Positions 36,003 to 45,441 of a DNA stretch of 64,000 bases are shown here, piece after piece. Position numbers and translations under genes: made by a program. The notes beneath the pieces are model-generated. The model was not told the DNA's origin. It made no database searches and worked only from the letters and a program-made list of their open reading frames with translations. Origin of the DNA: Haloechinothrix sp033042135 (GTDB taxonomy: Bacteria; Actinomycetota; Actinomycetes; Mycobacteriales; Pseudonocardiaceae); the NCBI RefSeq assembly GCF_033042135.1, contig NZ_WBXM01000003.1, positions 310,001-374,000 of the forward strand. Reading direction: 5' to 3'. Within the stretch, counting starts at the first letter, position 1; every line of letters begins with the position of its first letter.

Positions 36003-37559
36003 GTGAGTAGTACAACCGAGCAGCAACCCCGGCGCGGCGTCTCGCTGGTACTGACGTTTCTGCGAGGCGTCGAGCGCGTCGGGAACAAACTGCCCAACCC
36101 GTTCTGGCTGTTCGTCATCCTCGCCGGTGTCGTGCTCGTGCTCAGCACGGTACTGGAACGGCTCGGCGCATACGCGGTCTCGCCGATGGACGGCGAGCGG
36201 GTCGAGGTGCGCGGTCTGCTGTCCGCCGAGGGCATCCAGGTCATTTTCGCCGACGCCGTCGACAACTACGTGAACTTTCCGCCGTTGGGGCTCATCCTTG
36301 TGATGATGCTGGGCGTCGTGGTCGCCGAGCAGAGCGGGCTGCTATCCGCGATGCTGCGCGGCAGCGTCACGCGGGTACCCGCCAAGTGGCTCACCTTCGT
36401 CGTCGCCCTCACCGGTATCTGCGGCAGCGTCGCCAGCGACGCGGCGTACGTGGTGTTGGTCCCGCTGGCCGCGCTGGTGTTCCAGGCGGTTGGCCGCAGC
36501 CCGGTGGTCGGGATCATCGTCGCCTTCGCCGCGGTCTCCGCGGGGTGGAACGCCACTCTGGTGATCGCCCCGACCGATGCGCTGCTCGCCGGGGTCAGCA
36601 CCGAGGCGGCGAGCTTCATCGATCCCGACCACGTGGTGACCCCGATCGCCAACTACTTCTTCAACGCCGCCAGCGCGATCGTCCTGGCGATCGTGATCAC
36701 CCTGGTGACCGAGCTGCTGCTGAGCAAGCGCAGCGACGCGACCGCGGACGACGAGTCGGGGCACGCTACCGAGGGGGATAACGAGCTGGGGGAGCTGGTG
36801 GTGAACAGGCTCGAGCGGCGCGGGCTGCTCGCCGCTGGCCTTACCCTGCTGGCCTGCGCGGTGCTGGTGACGGCGGCGCTGGTGCCATCCGGGTCCGTGT
36901 TCCGCGGTGATGACGGATCGGTGATGGCTTCCCCGCTGATCGAGGGGATCGCGGTGCTGCTGGGTGTGGTGTTCATGCTGGTCGGAATCGCCTACGGCGT
37001 GGTGGTCGGCACCATCACCAGGCCGGTGGACATCCCCACGTTCATGGCCAAAGGGGTGCGCGACCTGGCGCCGGTGCTGGTGCTGTTCTTCGCGGCTGCG
37101 CAGTTCCTGGCGTACTTCGACTGGTCGGGCATGGCCGAGGTGCTGGCGATCCGGGGCGCCGAATGGTTAGGTGATCTCGCGCTGCCGACGGCTGTGCTGT
37201 TCGTCGGCATGATTATCTTTGCCGCGTTGCTCAACATGCTGATCACCAGCGGTTCGGCGCAGTGGACCCTCATCGCCCCGGTGTTCATCCCGATGTTCAT
37301 GCTGCTGGGGGTGGAGCCCGAAGTCACCCAGGCGCTGTACCGCATCGCCGACTCGACCACCAACATCATCACGCCGATGAGCCCGTACTTCGTGTTGATC
37401 CTCGGGTTCATCCAGCGGTACCGGTCCAACGCCGGGATCGGCACGCTGATCTCGCTGACGCTGCCGCTGTCGGTGGCGCTCTTCGTGACGTGGGTGGCGT
37501 TCTTCCTCGGCTGGTACGCGCTTGGGCTGCCGCTCGGACCCGGGGTGCCGATCGATTGA
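36003..37559 (+). CDS. AbgT-family transporter
   Basis: This 518-residue membrane protein has around eleven hydrophobic helices and family-like stretches such as VGNKLPNPFWLFVILAGVVL at the N-terminus, DAAYVVLVPLAALVF in the middle, and the paired hairpin region MLITSGSAQWTLIAPVF followed by STTNIITPMSPYF. AbgT proteins import p-aminobenzoyl-glutamate or export sulfonamides. GTG 36003 follows AAGGAG. It stands alone, without abgA/abgB amidase genes, so the substrate is open. Confidence 0.88.
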   Translation: MSSTTEQQPRRGVSLVLTFLRGVERVGNKLPNPFWLFVILAGVVLVLSTVLERLGAYAVSPMDGERVEVRGLLSAEGIQVIFADAVDNYVNFPPLGLILVMMLGVVVAEQSGLLSAMLRGSVTRVPAKWLTFVVALTGICGSVASDAAYVVLVPLAALVFQAVGRSPVVGIIVAFAAVSAGWNATLVIAPTDALLAGVSTEAASFIDPDHVVTPIANYFFNAASAIVLAIVITLVTELLLSKRSDATADDESGHATEGDNELGELVVNRLERRGLLAAGLTLLACAVLVTAALVPSGSVFRGDDGSVMASPLIEGIAVLLGVVFMLVGIAYGVVVGTITRPVDIPTFMAKGVRDLAPVLVLFFAAAQFLAYFDWSGMAEVLAIRGAEWLGDLALPTAVLFVGMIIFAALLNMLITSGSAQWTLIAPVFIPMFMLLGVEPEVTQALYRIADSTTNIITPMSPYFVLILGFIQRYRSNAGIGTLISLTLPLSVALFVTWVAFFLGWYALGLPLGPGVPID

Positions 37560-37590
37560 CACCGCTGCCGCCTGCGACCCTACGGTGTCA

Positions 37591-37632
37591 GCAGGCGGCA
37601 GGCGGCAGGCGGCAGGCGGCAGGCGGCAGGCG
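37591..37632. repeat. Six perfect copies of a 7-bp repeat between convergent genes
   Basis: The unit GCAGGCG is repeated six times without error, ending one base before the stop codon of the leftward FAD oxidoreductase. A reverse copy of the unit, GCCGCCTGC, lies at 37567-37575, so any repeat unit can fold back on it as a hairpin. The array may serve as a two-way terminator and is a candidate for length variation by slippage. Confidence 0.8.
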
Positions 37633-37633
37633 G

Positions 37634-38833
37634 TCAGCTGCCTGCCGCGGTGTCGAAACGGTCGGGTCGGTACCCGGCCAGCTGCGGTGCCTCGGTGCTA
37701 TCGAGTACCTCGCCCGCCGTCAACCTGCCGAGCAGCGGTCCAAGCGTGACGCCGCTGTGGGTGGCGACGACATAGCACCGCCGGGTATTCGGGTCGGCGA
37801 AACCCGCCACGGTCAGGCCGTCGGCGGGCAGCACCCGCCTGCCGAACCGGAGCGTGGCGATGGCCGCGTCCCCGGTGCGGGCGAGCCGCTTGGCGAGCCG
37901 GTCCCGCAGCAGCCGCGCCACATCCCCGTCCCCGTGCCGCTCGGCGAGCTCAGCCGGATCCGCCTCGACAGCGGTGTCGAGGTCGGGGGCGTGCATCAGC
38001 AGGCGCCCACCGCCATCCGGGCGCACGTTCAGCTCGGGTGTGGTCAGTACCCGCGACAGCCGTGCGGGTACGGGATCGGTGGTGGCCAGCAGACCCGCGC
38101 TCGCGCCGCCGTGCCCACTGCCTGCGGGGCGGGAGTCCGCCACCCCGGAACCCGCCGCGCCGTCGTGATGCAGCGGGATCCGGGCGCCCACGGTGGCGGC
38201 GAGACCCTCGGTCGACCGGCCTGCGCAGCACACCACGCGGTCGAACCGGAGGCGTTCGGCGTCCGCGAGTACCACGTCGACCCCGTTCGCCCGGGGTTCC
38301 AGCGCGCGCACCGTGACCGGGTGGCGCAGCCGCACGCCCCGGTCTACCGCCTCGCCGAGCAGGCGCGCCAGCAGCAGCGCGGGCTGCACGTAGCCCTCGC
38401 TGGGGAAGAAGGCGACGCGATCGACTGCGTTGGGCGGGCGGATGTCCGGTTCGAGGTCGGTCAGCTCGGCGGGCTCGATCCAGCGATACGGGTATCCCAG
38501 CCGATCGAGCCGCGCCACGCGATCCTCCAGCTCGGTGCGGTCGCCGGGGTCACACGCCCACGCGAGGTTGCCTGTCGGGAAGTACCATCGGGGTGTCCCC
38601 GCCAGGTCGGTGGCCAGCCGCCGGTGCTCCTCGCAACCCGCGACGTTGAGCCGGTGGTAGGAGTCCGGTCGCTTCTCGTTCGAGTTGACCCACGCGAAGG
38701 TGCTCGCAGAGGTGCCCGATCCGGGATGCCACTGCTCGAACACCGTCACCTCGGTCCTGTCGGCCCCGCGCGTGGCGAGCTCCCGAGCCACGCTCGCCCC
38801 GACCACACCCGCGCCGATCACCGCGATGCGCAC
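37634..38833 (-). CDS. FAD-dependent amino-acid oxidoreductase (DadA/GlyOx type)
   Basis: This 399-residue enzyme has the N-terminal FAD-binding GxGxxG in VRIAVIGAGVVGASVARELA and the C-terminal FAD-contacting region GDAAIATLRFGRRVLPADGLTVAG followed by THSGVTLGPLLGRL. It belongs to the DAO family that oxidises D-amino acids, glycine, sarcosine or related amines. The start GTG 38833 follows GAGGAGG. Its coding end meets a heptanucleotide repeat. The substrate is not determined. Confidence 0.88.
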   Translation of the reverse strand: MRIAVIGAGVVGASVARELATRGADRTEVTVFEQWHPGSGTSASTFAWVNSNEKRPDSYHRLNVAGCEEHRRLATDLAGTPRWYFPTGNLAWACDPGDRTELEDRVARLDRLGYPYRWIEPAELTDLEPDIRPPNAVDRVAFFPSEGYVQPALLLARLLGEAVDRGVRLRHPVTVRALEPRANGVDVVLADAERLRFDRVVCCAGRSTEGLAATVGARIPLHHDGAAGSGVADSRPAGSGHGGASAGLLATTDPVPARLSRVLTTPELNVRPDGGGRLLMHAPDLDTAVEADPAELAERHGDGDVARLLRDRLAKRLARTGDAAIATLRFGRRVLPADGLTVAGFADPNTRRCYVVATHSGVTLGPLLGRLTAGEVLDSTEAPQLAGYRPDRFDTAAGS

Positions 38834-38950
38834 CCGACCTCCTCGTCCGTCGTGGCTGTGTGACACCGGTAACGACGCCGCCACAGCGCCTGCTCAGTGC
38901 TGGCGCGGCCGAGCCTGACACAGCCCTGCCGGTGGTATTCTCAGGAGGTC

Positions 38951-39295
38951 ATGAACGCCAACACCGTGTGTCGGTACTGCGCTCGCACCCGCAGTACGCA
39001 GCAGCACCGCGCGCCGATGCCCGCGGGACCGATCTGTGCCGATTGCATCGAGGCAGGGCTGTTCGTAGCCTCACACGGCACGCCCGGGTTGCCGGAGGAG
39101 AACTCGCCGCCTGCGCGGCTGGAACGTCACGACACCACTGATTGCGAGAGCTGTGGCAGGCACGCGCGGGAGACGTTCCTCGGTTTCCGGCAACGGAAGC
39201 TGGTCCGGGTGGTCTTCCCCCGTAACGGTGCGGTGCTGTGCGTGGAGTGCCTGGACAGCAGCGGTGATCTGATCAACCGTGCGATCCGCGGCTGA
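38951..39295 (+). CDS. Four-CxxC zinc-ribbon protein
   Basis: This 114-residue protein carries four CxxC pairs: Cys7/10, 29/32, 65/68 and 97/100. The pattern predicts two structural zinc sites, as in zinc ribbons. Between them lie no enzymatic motifs. ATG 38951 is preceded by AGGAGG. I do not recognise a named family. DNA, RNA or protein binding is possible. Confidence 0.7.
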   Translation: MNANTVCRYCARTRSTQQHRAPMPAGPICADCIEAGLFVASHGTPGLPEENSPPARLERHDTTDCESCGRHARETFLGFRQRKLVRVVFPRNGAVLCVECLDSSGDLINRAIRG

Positions 39296-39780
39296 GGGGC
39301 CGGCTCGGTACGCACGAGGCGGGTGTCATGTCCGAACACGACACCGCACCGGAGTCGGCGGCGACTAGCGTGAAGTGCTCTGCCGAGTGTCTTTTGTGTA
39401 CGGTTCAGTGTGTGTTCACGTGTCCTGCTCGGCTGTCCACCGGCGCGGCGTGGGAACGTTCGCCCGGTGCCACAGGTCGGGCCGGCGACGCCGTGGCCGC
39501 GCTCTTACCGGCCCGCGAGCGGTCTCCGGCGGTGATGGCGCCCCGCCGGAGACCGGCAGTAGGCCACACCTTCGGGTAATAACTATGAGCACCCAGTATG
39601 TAACTGTACGTATTTACGCAGGAGATCGGCGTCGCGGGTGAGGGTGTCCGGGGTGACTACTCGCGCCAGCACCGAGGCCCGACGGGCCGATCTCGACATC
39701 GCCTCTCGCTTCGGCTGGTCCACTGTGCTCACGCGGACTACACTTGGCAAAAAGGGCGAAATCGCTCGTTGAAGGAAGTG
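39296..39780. other. 485-bp gap with at most one small Cys-rich open frame
   Basis: Apart from the possible small gene at 39328-39579, I see no gene here. A short AT-rich island at about 39575-39625 stands out against the GC-rich surroundings and may be a promoter or a trace of inserted DNA. Confidence 0.4.
39328..39579 (+). CDS. Possible small Cys-rich protein
   Basis: An ATG at 39328 opens an 83-codon frame. Residues 16-33 hold five cysteines in the spacing C-x3-C-x2-C-x3-C-x3-C, followed by an Arg/Ala/Pro-rich tail that looks like random GC-rich translation. There is no strong ribosome-binding site. It may be a real small metal-binding or secreted peptide, or chance. No family is recognised. 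Confidence 0.25.
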   Translation: MSEHDTAPESAATSVKCSAECLLCTVQCVFTCPARLSTGAAWERSPGATGRAGDAVAALLPARERSPAVMAPRRRPAVGHTFG

Positions 39781-40266
39781 ATGACAGTGGCGAACGATCG
39801 TGCCGTCAGGGCTGTCAGTCCGTTGAACGCCGGTGCGGTAGCGGGTGGTATCGCCGGTGTACTTTTCGCGGTGGTGATGGTGCCGCCGGAGTTCATCCCC
39901 ATGGTGGGAGCACTCTACGGATTCGAAGGCAGCATGATCGCCGGATGGATCTTCCACCTGCTGCACAGCATCTTCTTCGGATTGGTCTTCGTCGGGCTCA
40001 CGCGGGCGGTACGCCCGCTTGCCCGGATCGTGGAAGGGTTCCCGACGGGCGCCATCCCCGGAGCGGTGTTCGGCATCGTGGTGTGGTTGATCTTCGCGGC
40101 GTTCGTCATGCCCGCCTGGATCGGTGGCGTGACCGATATGGACCCGCCGGTGCCGGACTGGAACGCCCTTAGCTTCATCGGCCACATCGTGTACGGTGCG
40201 GCCGTCGGGGCGATCTACCCCGTGATGCACCGGGCGAGCGTCGCAGCGGAGAGCACGGCGAAGTAA
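39781..40266 (+). CDS. Small four-helix membrane protein
   Basis: This 161-residue protein starts at ATG 39781 after AAGGAAG. Four membrane helices are visible, with glycine-rich packing faces (GAVAGGIAGVLFAVVMV and GAIPGAVFGIVVWLI) and histidines in IFHLLHS and FIGHIVYG. Its function is unknown. Confidence 0.6.
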   Translation: MTVANDRAVRAVSPLNAGAVAGGIAGVLFAVVMVPPEFIPMVGALYGFEGSMIAGWIFHLLHSIFFGLVFVGLTRAVRPLARIVEGFPTGAIPGAVFGIVVWLIFAAFVMPAWIGGVTDMDPPVPDWNALSFIGHIVYGAAVGAIYPVMHRASVAAESTAK

Positions 40267-40427
40267 GGCGGGTGCAGCACCTGCTGCGGCCGTAGTGTCA
40301 CTCCCCGGAGCCGGATACGGCCCCGGGGAGCCGTGACCGCTGGATCGCTCCGCACATCATGCGCTCATTCCGGCCAGTCGGTTTTGGACGGTCGTGTCGA
40401 GGCGTTCGGCTTGGCGCTTCGCGGGTA

Positions 40428-40937
40428 TCAGCGGCGCAGCAGGATCCCCCGGATGAATGCCGCCTGCCCCGCATGCTGCAACCCGTCTGCGATGACGCTG
40501 ACGAGCCGCACGCCGAGCGTCACCGGCGGGTCCCACCGGGCATCGAGGACCCGGTCCAGCTGCGAGTCGTCGAGACCGGTCACGAAGCGCACGGTGCGCG
40601 CGTGGACGGCATCGTGATAGTCGGTGAGCAGATGTGGGGACGTCACCCGGACGGCGGCCACCTCGGCGCTGCTGTGCCCGTAACCGATGGTCGCGGTGGG
40701 CAGCGGCAGGTCGAACCGTTCCGACCAGCCCTCGGTCGTCCAGAGCTGCTCGGTGCCCTTGGCGTCGGCGATATGGTCGTCCTGCACCCGCGTTAGGTGC
40801 CACACCAGCCAGGCGATCGGGTTGGCGTCGCTGTCGAGGCGTTCGTGCAGGTCGTCCACGGTCAGGTCGGTGACCGCCTCGTGGACGGATTCGTTGACCC
40901 TGCCGTACGCGTCGGCGAGAACATCAGCACTGGTCAT
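40428..40937 (-). CDS. DinB/DUF664-family protein (probable thiol transferase)
   Basis: This 169-residue four-helix protein belongs to the DinB-like superfamily. It has the conserved metal-site region NPIAWLVWHLTRVQDDHIAD and the C-terminal GLQHAGQAAFIRGILLRR, supplying three histidines typical of a metal site. In actinobacteria such proteins act as mycothiol- or bacillithiol-type S-transferases. ATG 40937 follows GGAGC. The substrate is unknown. Confidence 0.78.
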   Translation of the reverse strand: MTSADVLADAYGRVNESVHEAVTDLTVDDLHERLDSDANPIAWLVWHLTRVQDDHIADAKGTEQLWTTEGWSERFDLPLPTATIGYGHSSAEVAAVRVTSPHLLTDYHDAVHARTVRFVTGLDDSQLDRVLDARWDPPVTLGVRLVSVIADGLQHAGQAAFIRGILLRR

Positions 40938-41131
40938 CGCAAGCTCCACCGTCGGGTCGGCGCTGTCGTGCGGTGACGGTGATTGTGCCGTGCTCGGCGT
41001 GCGGGCGCACGGCGGCGTCGCCATCCCGCGACGGTCGGGGGTGCGGTGAGCGTGCTGGCCAGTCGATGGACACGGTGTCGAAGGCACACCTAGACTACTT
41101 CCCAGTAAGGTTGCGGACGCGGGGAGCGAGC

Positions 41132-41806
41132 ATGAGCACACCACGTGGCGACGCCGCCTCCGGCGCTCATACGGCGGGAACCAGGCTGACATTGATCCGC
41201 GAGCTGGTCGAGCGTGATCCCACGGCGGCGGCCGACCAGGCGTGGGCGATGATCGTGGAAGCGGGTAGCCGGGTGTCAGGCGACCGGGAGCGCGCCACGG
41301 CCGAGCTCGCGTCCCTGTTCGCGGCCGGATCACCCTCGACGGGGATCAGCGGGTCGACGAGGGGCATCCTCGTCAGCTTCACCGTGCACCCGCTCGTCGA
41401 CCGGTTCTTCGCGACGGTGACCACGGCGTGGATGCCGTGGGTCGGCAAGCGGTTCGACGCCGAGCGGAAAGCGGGGGACAACCTGCTCGCCCGTAGCGCT
41501 CGCTGGCCGAGCCGGATCCCGTGGCCCCGGTACCGGATGCGGGAGGTTGATGGCAGGCTCGCGGCGTTCGACTTCACCACCAGGGTGGAGCCGGGTGCGC
41601 TGCAGCCGCACCGGGACGTACTGGTCATCGACTACGCGGCGGCGGGACGGCCCGCAGCGGAGAACCCGAAGCTGATCATCCAGTCGATCCGGGACGAGCT
41701 CGTGGAACTCGTCCCTGGAGTTCACCTCGGCAGGATGTTGTGGCGCACACGCAACGGTGGACTCCACCTACTGGCCTACTTCGCGCTGCGCACCGACGGG
41801 CGCTGA
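41132..41806 (+). CDS. Hypothetical protein
   Basis: This predicted protein has 224 residues from ATG 41132, which is preceded by GGGGAG. An Ala-rich helical start leads to a mixed alpha/beta region with Trp/Arg-rich stretches such as ARSARWPSRIPWPRYRMREVDG and the hydrophobic DVLVIDYAAAGRP. No signal peptide or membrane helix is seen. I do not recognise a domain. It ends 12 bp before the MetE-like gene and is likely cotranscribed with it. Confidence 0.6.
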   Translation: MSTPRGDAASGAHTAGTRLTLIRELVERDPTAAADQAWAMIVEAGSRVSGDRERATAELASLFAAGSPSTGISGSTRGILVSFTVHPLVDRFFATVTTAWMPWVGKRFDAERKAGDNLLARSARWPSRIPWPRYRMREVDGRLAAFDFTTRVEPGALQPHRDVLVIDYAAAGRPAAENPKLIIQSIRDELVELVPGVHLGRMLWRTRNGGLHLLAYFALRTDGR

Positions 41807-41818
41807 CGGTTAGCGGGA

Positions 41819-42949
41819 ATGGGTCTCGTCGCGCGCGCGGAGCACGTGGGAAGCCTGCTGCGGCCGGACTACTTGCTCGCTGCCCGTTCGGAGCGGCAGC
41901 GGGACAGGCTCACCGCCGCCTCGTTCAAGGCGACGGAGGATCGCGCCGTGCGCGAGGTGGTGGCGCTGCAACGCGAGGCTGGCTGCCCCGTCGTCACCGA
42001 CGGGGAGCTGCGTCGGGAATCGTTCCAGGGCGAGTTCACCGCCGCGGTCGATGGGGTGGCTGGCGCGGAGCTCGATGCCTGGCTGTGGGGTGACTGGTAC
42101 TCCGAGGAGTTCGGCCACCGGCACGTCGAGCGTCCCGGCGAGCTCGCGGTGGTCGGTCGGCTGCGCAAGCGCCGCAACCTGGCAGCCGAGGAGTTCACGT
42201 TCCTGCGCGCGCACCTGGACGGGACGGGCGGTACGGCGCCCACGATCAAGGTGACGCTGCCGAGCCCGAGCCTGTTCGCCGGGCTGTGGTCACCCACCTC
42301 CTCTGGCCCGTACCGCACGCTCGACGACTTCCTGTCCGATGTGGTGGAGATCCTCTGCGACGAGGTGCGCGAGCTGGTCCGGCTCGGTTGCCGTTACATC
42401 CAGCTCGACGCTCCGCACTACCCGCTGCTGGTGGATCCCCGGTGGCGGGAGTTCTACGAGGCGAGAGGCTGGGACGCGGACCGGTGGCTCGGTTACGGCA
42501 TCGAGCTGGACAACGCCGTCATCGCCGCGGGACAGCCCGCCACCTTCGGGTTTCACCTGTGCCGGGGCAATCAGGACAGTCGCTGGCTCGTCTCCGGCGC
42601 CTACGAGTCGATTGCCCGGCCGGTGTTCACCACGCTCAGGGCCGACCGGTTGCTGCTCGAGTACGACGACGAGCGCTCAGGGGGGTTCGACCCGCTCCGG
42701 TTCGTACCGGAGGACAGGGTGGTCGTACTCGGTCTGGTCACCACCAAGCACCCGCGGCTGGAGCCGCATCGGGAACTGCTGGCGCGGGTCGACGACGCGA
42801 GCCAGCGCGTTGGGCTCGAGCGGTTGGCCATCGGCACCCAGTGCGGGTTCGCGACCTCGCTGCACGGCAACCGGCTCAGCGGCGAGGATCAGCGGCGCAA
42901 GCTGGAGCTTGTGGTGACCACCGCGGAACGGGCATTCGGGAGCGCGTGA
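41819..42949 (+). CDS. Cobalamin-independent methionine synthase II-like protein
   Basis: This 376-residue protein matches the catalytic C-terminal barrel of MetE-type enzymes, as a free-standing domain. The start RAEHVGSLLRP is typical. Zinc-ligand candidates appear in GFHLCRGN and GTQCGFAT, and an acidic pair is present in DGELRRESFQ and QLDAP. Such short proteins are often epoxyalkane coenzyme M transferase-like or of unknown methyl/alkyl transfer function rather than true methionine synthases. No methionine genes are adjacent. Confidence 0.82.
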   Translation: MGLVARAEHVGSLLRPDYLLAARSERQRDRLTAASFKATEDRAVREVVALQREAGCPVVTDGELRRESFQGEFTAAVDGVAGAELDAWLWGDWYSEEFGHRHVERPGELAVVGRLRKRRNLAAEEFTFLRAHLDGTGGTAPTIKVTLPSPSLFAGLWSPTSSGPYRTLDDFLSDVVEILCDEVRELVRLGCRYIQLDAPHYPLLVDPRWREFYEARGWDADRWLGYGIELDNAVIAAGQPATFGFHLCRGNQDSRWLVSGAYESIARPVFTTLRADRLLLEYDDERSGGFDPLRFVPEDRVVVLGLVTTKHPRLEPHRELLARVDDASQRVGLERLAIGTQCGFATSLHGNRLSGEDQRRKLELVVTTAERAFGSA

Positions 42950-42971
42950 GCCGAGGCCGGTCGACCGCCGG

Positions 42972-43688
42972 TCAGCCGACGGCGTTCTCGACGATCAGCA
43001 CGGCCGCGCTGACCGAGGCCACCGTGAGCACGGCTGTGCGCATCCAGCCGGTGTCGAGGAACCGCTTCACCGGGTTGGACAGAGCGAAGCCGAGCAGCAT
43101 GAACGGCAGCAACGCGGCCGCCTGGAGGAGTGCCGTGGTGTCCACCTGGCCGCCGACGGCGAGCGCGGCCACCGAGAGCAGCGAGCCGAGCAGGAAGTAC
43201 ATGGCCAGGGTGGAGCGGATCGTCGGTCCGCGCTGGTGCTGGTACAGCAGCGCGATCGGTGGGCCCCCGATAGTGGCCGCGGTGCCGAAGATGCCGCCGA
43301 CCCCGCCTCCCAAGGTGAGCGCTCCCGGGGTGGGTCGCGGGTGCCAGCTCGTCAGCGACAGCAGCACGCAGGCCAGCACCACCACGCCGACCACGATCGC
43401 GAACGGGCCCTGCGGCAGCGTGGCCACGATGATCACGCCGATGACGGTTCCTGGTAGACGCCCCACCATGGTCCAGCCGACACCCGACCAGTCCACGTGG
43501 TGGCGTTCCCTGGTCGCGGCGAGGATGGCGTGCACAGCGGCGAGCAGCAGCAGCGGCGCGGGCAGCAGTGCGGGATCCACCAGCGCGAGGATCGGCGCCG
43601 CCACGAGGTTCATGCCATAGCCAGCCGCCCCCTGCACGATGGCCCCGAGCAAGATCACCAGCGCCGCGATCACCAGGGCATAGCTCAC
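42972..43688 (-). CDS. TauE/SafE-family sulfite/anion exporter
   Basis: This 238-residue membrane protein has about seven to eight helices and the internal-repeat signatures of TSUP (TauE/SafE) transporters: GAIVQGAAGYGMNLVAAPIL near the start and GGGVGGIFGTAATIGGPPI in the second half. The family exports sulfite, sulfoacetate or organosulfur anions. The start is taken as GTG 43688. It is convergent to the MetE-like gene and divergent from the DASS transporter. Confidence 0.85.
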   Translation of the reverse strand: MSYALVIAALVILLGAIVQGAAGYGMNLVAAPILALVDPALLPAPLLLLAAVHAILAATRERHHVDWSGVGWTMVGRLPGTVIGVIIVATLPQGPFAIVVGVVVLACVLLSLTSWHPRPTPGALTLGGGVGGIFGTAATIGGPPIALLYQHQRGPTIRSTLAMYFLLGSLLSVAALAVGGQVDTTALLQAAALLPFMLLGFALSNPVKRFLDTGWMRTAVLTVASVSAAVLIVENAVG

Positions 43689-43865
43689 CGGGCGCAGCGT
43701 ACGTCCGCATGCGCGGCCGGGCCAGCCGCTGTGATCTTCCTGACGGGGCAACCGCGAAGCGGCAGGCGCCGCCGGGAACGCCAAGGCGACCGCTCGCGGA
43801 TGCGCGTCTTGGACGGCGCCTGGCTGCGATCTAGACTCCCCATCCGGCTGTGCGAGGAGGTAGCG

Positions 43866-45383
43866 ATGTCGCGGCAGGAGGTCGTGCAGGGCCACCCGCC
43901 CGCGGGTGCCGGGGACCCGGGATCCGGGGAGATCCGGCGGTGGATCGGGCTGGCAATCGGACCGGCGCTGGCGGTCGTGACCTACCTCCTGCTGCCCGAC
44001 ACCCTGCCGCCGGACGGCAGGGCCACGGCCGCGATCACGGTGGTCATGGCGACCCTGTGGGTGACAGAAGCGATTCCGCTGCCGGTCACGGCCCTACTGC
44101 CGCTGGTGCTGTTCCCGGTGCTCGGGGTCAGCGAGATCAGCGATGTGACCCCGCCGTACGCCAGCGACATCATCTTCCTGTTCATGGGCGGGTTCGTGAT
44201 TGGGCTCGCGATGCAGCGCTGGCAACTGCACAAGCGATTCGCGCTGCGCACCGTGCTGATTGTCGGGACAAGCCCGGTTCGCTTGATCGGCGGGTTCATG
44301 GTCGCCGCGGCGTTTCTGAGCATGTGGGTCAGCAACACCGCCACCGCCGTGATGATGTTCCCGGTCGGGCTGTCCGTGCTCGGCCTCGTGCTGCAGCTCG
44401 GCAACGGCCGGGGTGATCCGAACTTCGCCACCGCGCTGATGCTCGGTATCGCCTATGCCGCGTCCATCGGCTCGTTGAGCACCATCATCGGTACCCCGCC
44501 GAACGCGTTCCTGGTCGGCTACCTCAGCGAGAGCCACGGCATCGACATCGGTTTCGGGCAGTGGATGCTCTTCGGGTTGCCGATCTCGATCGTGTTCCTG
44601 CTCATCGCGTGGCTGGTGCTGACCAAGCTCGTGTACCCGCCGCGGCTCGACGAGCTGGCAGGCGGGCGGGAGCTGCTGCAGCGGCAGCTCGCCGAGCTGG
44701 GGCCGATGTCGCGGGGCGAGAAGAACGCGCTCGGGGTGTTCGTCGGTGCCGCGGCGTCCTGGATCGTGCTGCCGCTGCTGGCTGACGAGGAGGTCATGGG
44801 GGAGGCCGCCCTCGAGTGGTTGGCGTACGCCGACGACAGCGTGATCGCCATCGCGGCCGCTGCGCTGCTGTTCGTCCTGCCCGCAGGGCGGGGCGTCCGG
44901 ACGATGAACTGGGAGACAGCCAAGCAGCTGCCGTGGGGCATCCTGCTGCTGTTCGGCGGCGGCCTGGCGCTCTCGGCGCAGTTCGAGGAAACCGGGCTGG
45001 CATCGTGGCTTGGCGAGCAGGTCGCCAACCTCGACGTGCTTCCCACGCTGCTGTTCGTCGCCGCGGCGGTGGTTATCGTGCTGTTGATGACGGAGCTGAC
45101 CAGCAACACCGCGATGGCGAGCGTGTTCGTCCCCATCCTGGGGGCGGTCGCGGTCGGCCTCGGCATGGACGTGCTGTTGTTGGTCGTTCCCGCGGCGCTC
45201 GCGGCGACCTGCGCCTTCATGCTGCCCGTGGCGACACCGCCGAACGCGATCGTGTTCGGTTCCGGGCACGTCACGATCGGCCAGATGATCAAAGGCGGGG
45301 TCTGGCTCAACGCGATCGGTATCGTGCTGGTGACGCTGGCCGCCTACACTGTCGGCGGCTGGGTCCTCGGTATCAGTTTCTGA
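43866..45383 (+). CDS. DASS/SLC13-type sodium:anion symporter
   Basis: This 505-residue transporter starts at ATG 43866 with GAGGAGG upstream. It has about eleven helices and the two SNT motifs of the divalent anion:Na+ symporter family, MWVSNTATAVMM and LTSNTAMASVF, each followed by a family GTPPN/TPPN turn (GTPPNAF and ATPPNAI). Substrates are usually succinate, malate, citrate or sulfate. The protein appears complete. The following gene lies 58 bp downstream. Confidence 0.9.
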   Translation: MSRQEVVQGHPPAGAGDPGSGEIRRWIGLAIGPALAVVTYLLLPDTLPPDGRATAAITVVMATLWVTEAIPLPVTALLPLVLFPVLGVSEISDVTPPYASDIIFLFMGGFVIGLAMQRWQLHKRFALRTVLIVGTSPVRLIGGFMVAAAFLSMWVSNTATAVMMFPVGLSVLGLVLQLGNGRGDPNFATALMLGIAYAASIGSLSTIIGTPPNAFLVGYLSESHGIDIGFGQWMLFGLPISIVFLLIAWLVLTKLVYPPRLDELAGGRELLQRQLAELGPMSRGEKNALGVFVGAAASWIVLPLLADEEVMGEAALEWLAYADDSVIAIAAAALLFVLPAGRGVRTMNWETAKQLPWGILLLFGGGLALSAQFEETGLASWLGEQVANLDVLPTLLFVAAAVVIVLLMTELTSNTAMASVFVPILGAVAVGLGMDVLLLVVPAALAATCAFMLPVATPPNAIVFGSGHVTIGQMIKGGVWLNAIGIVLVTLAAYTVGGWVLGISF

Positions 45384-45441
45384 TGGGACCATCACGCGCC
45401 GATCGTATGTCCTATGTAGCTCGTCAGGAGCAGTCGGTGAT

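Noticed and set aside
37591..37632. CRISPR array
   Set aside because: The units are 7 bp, contiguous, with no spacers and no cas genes.
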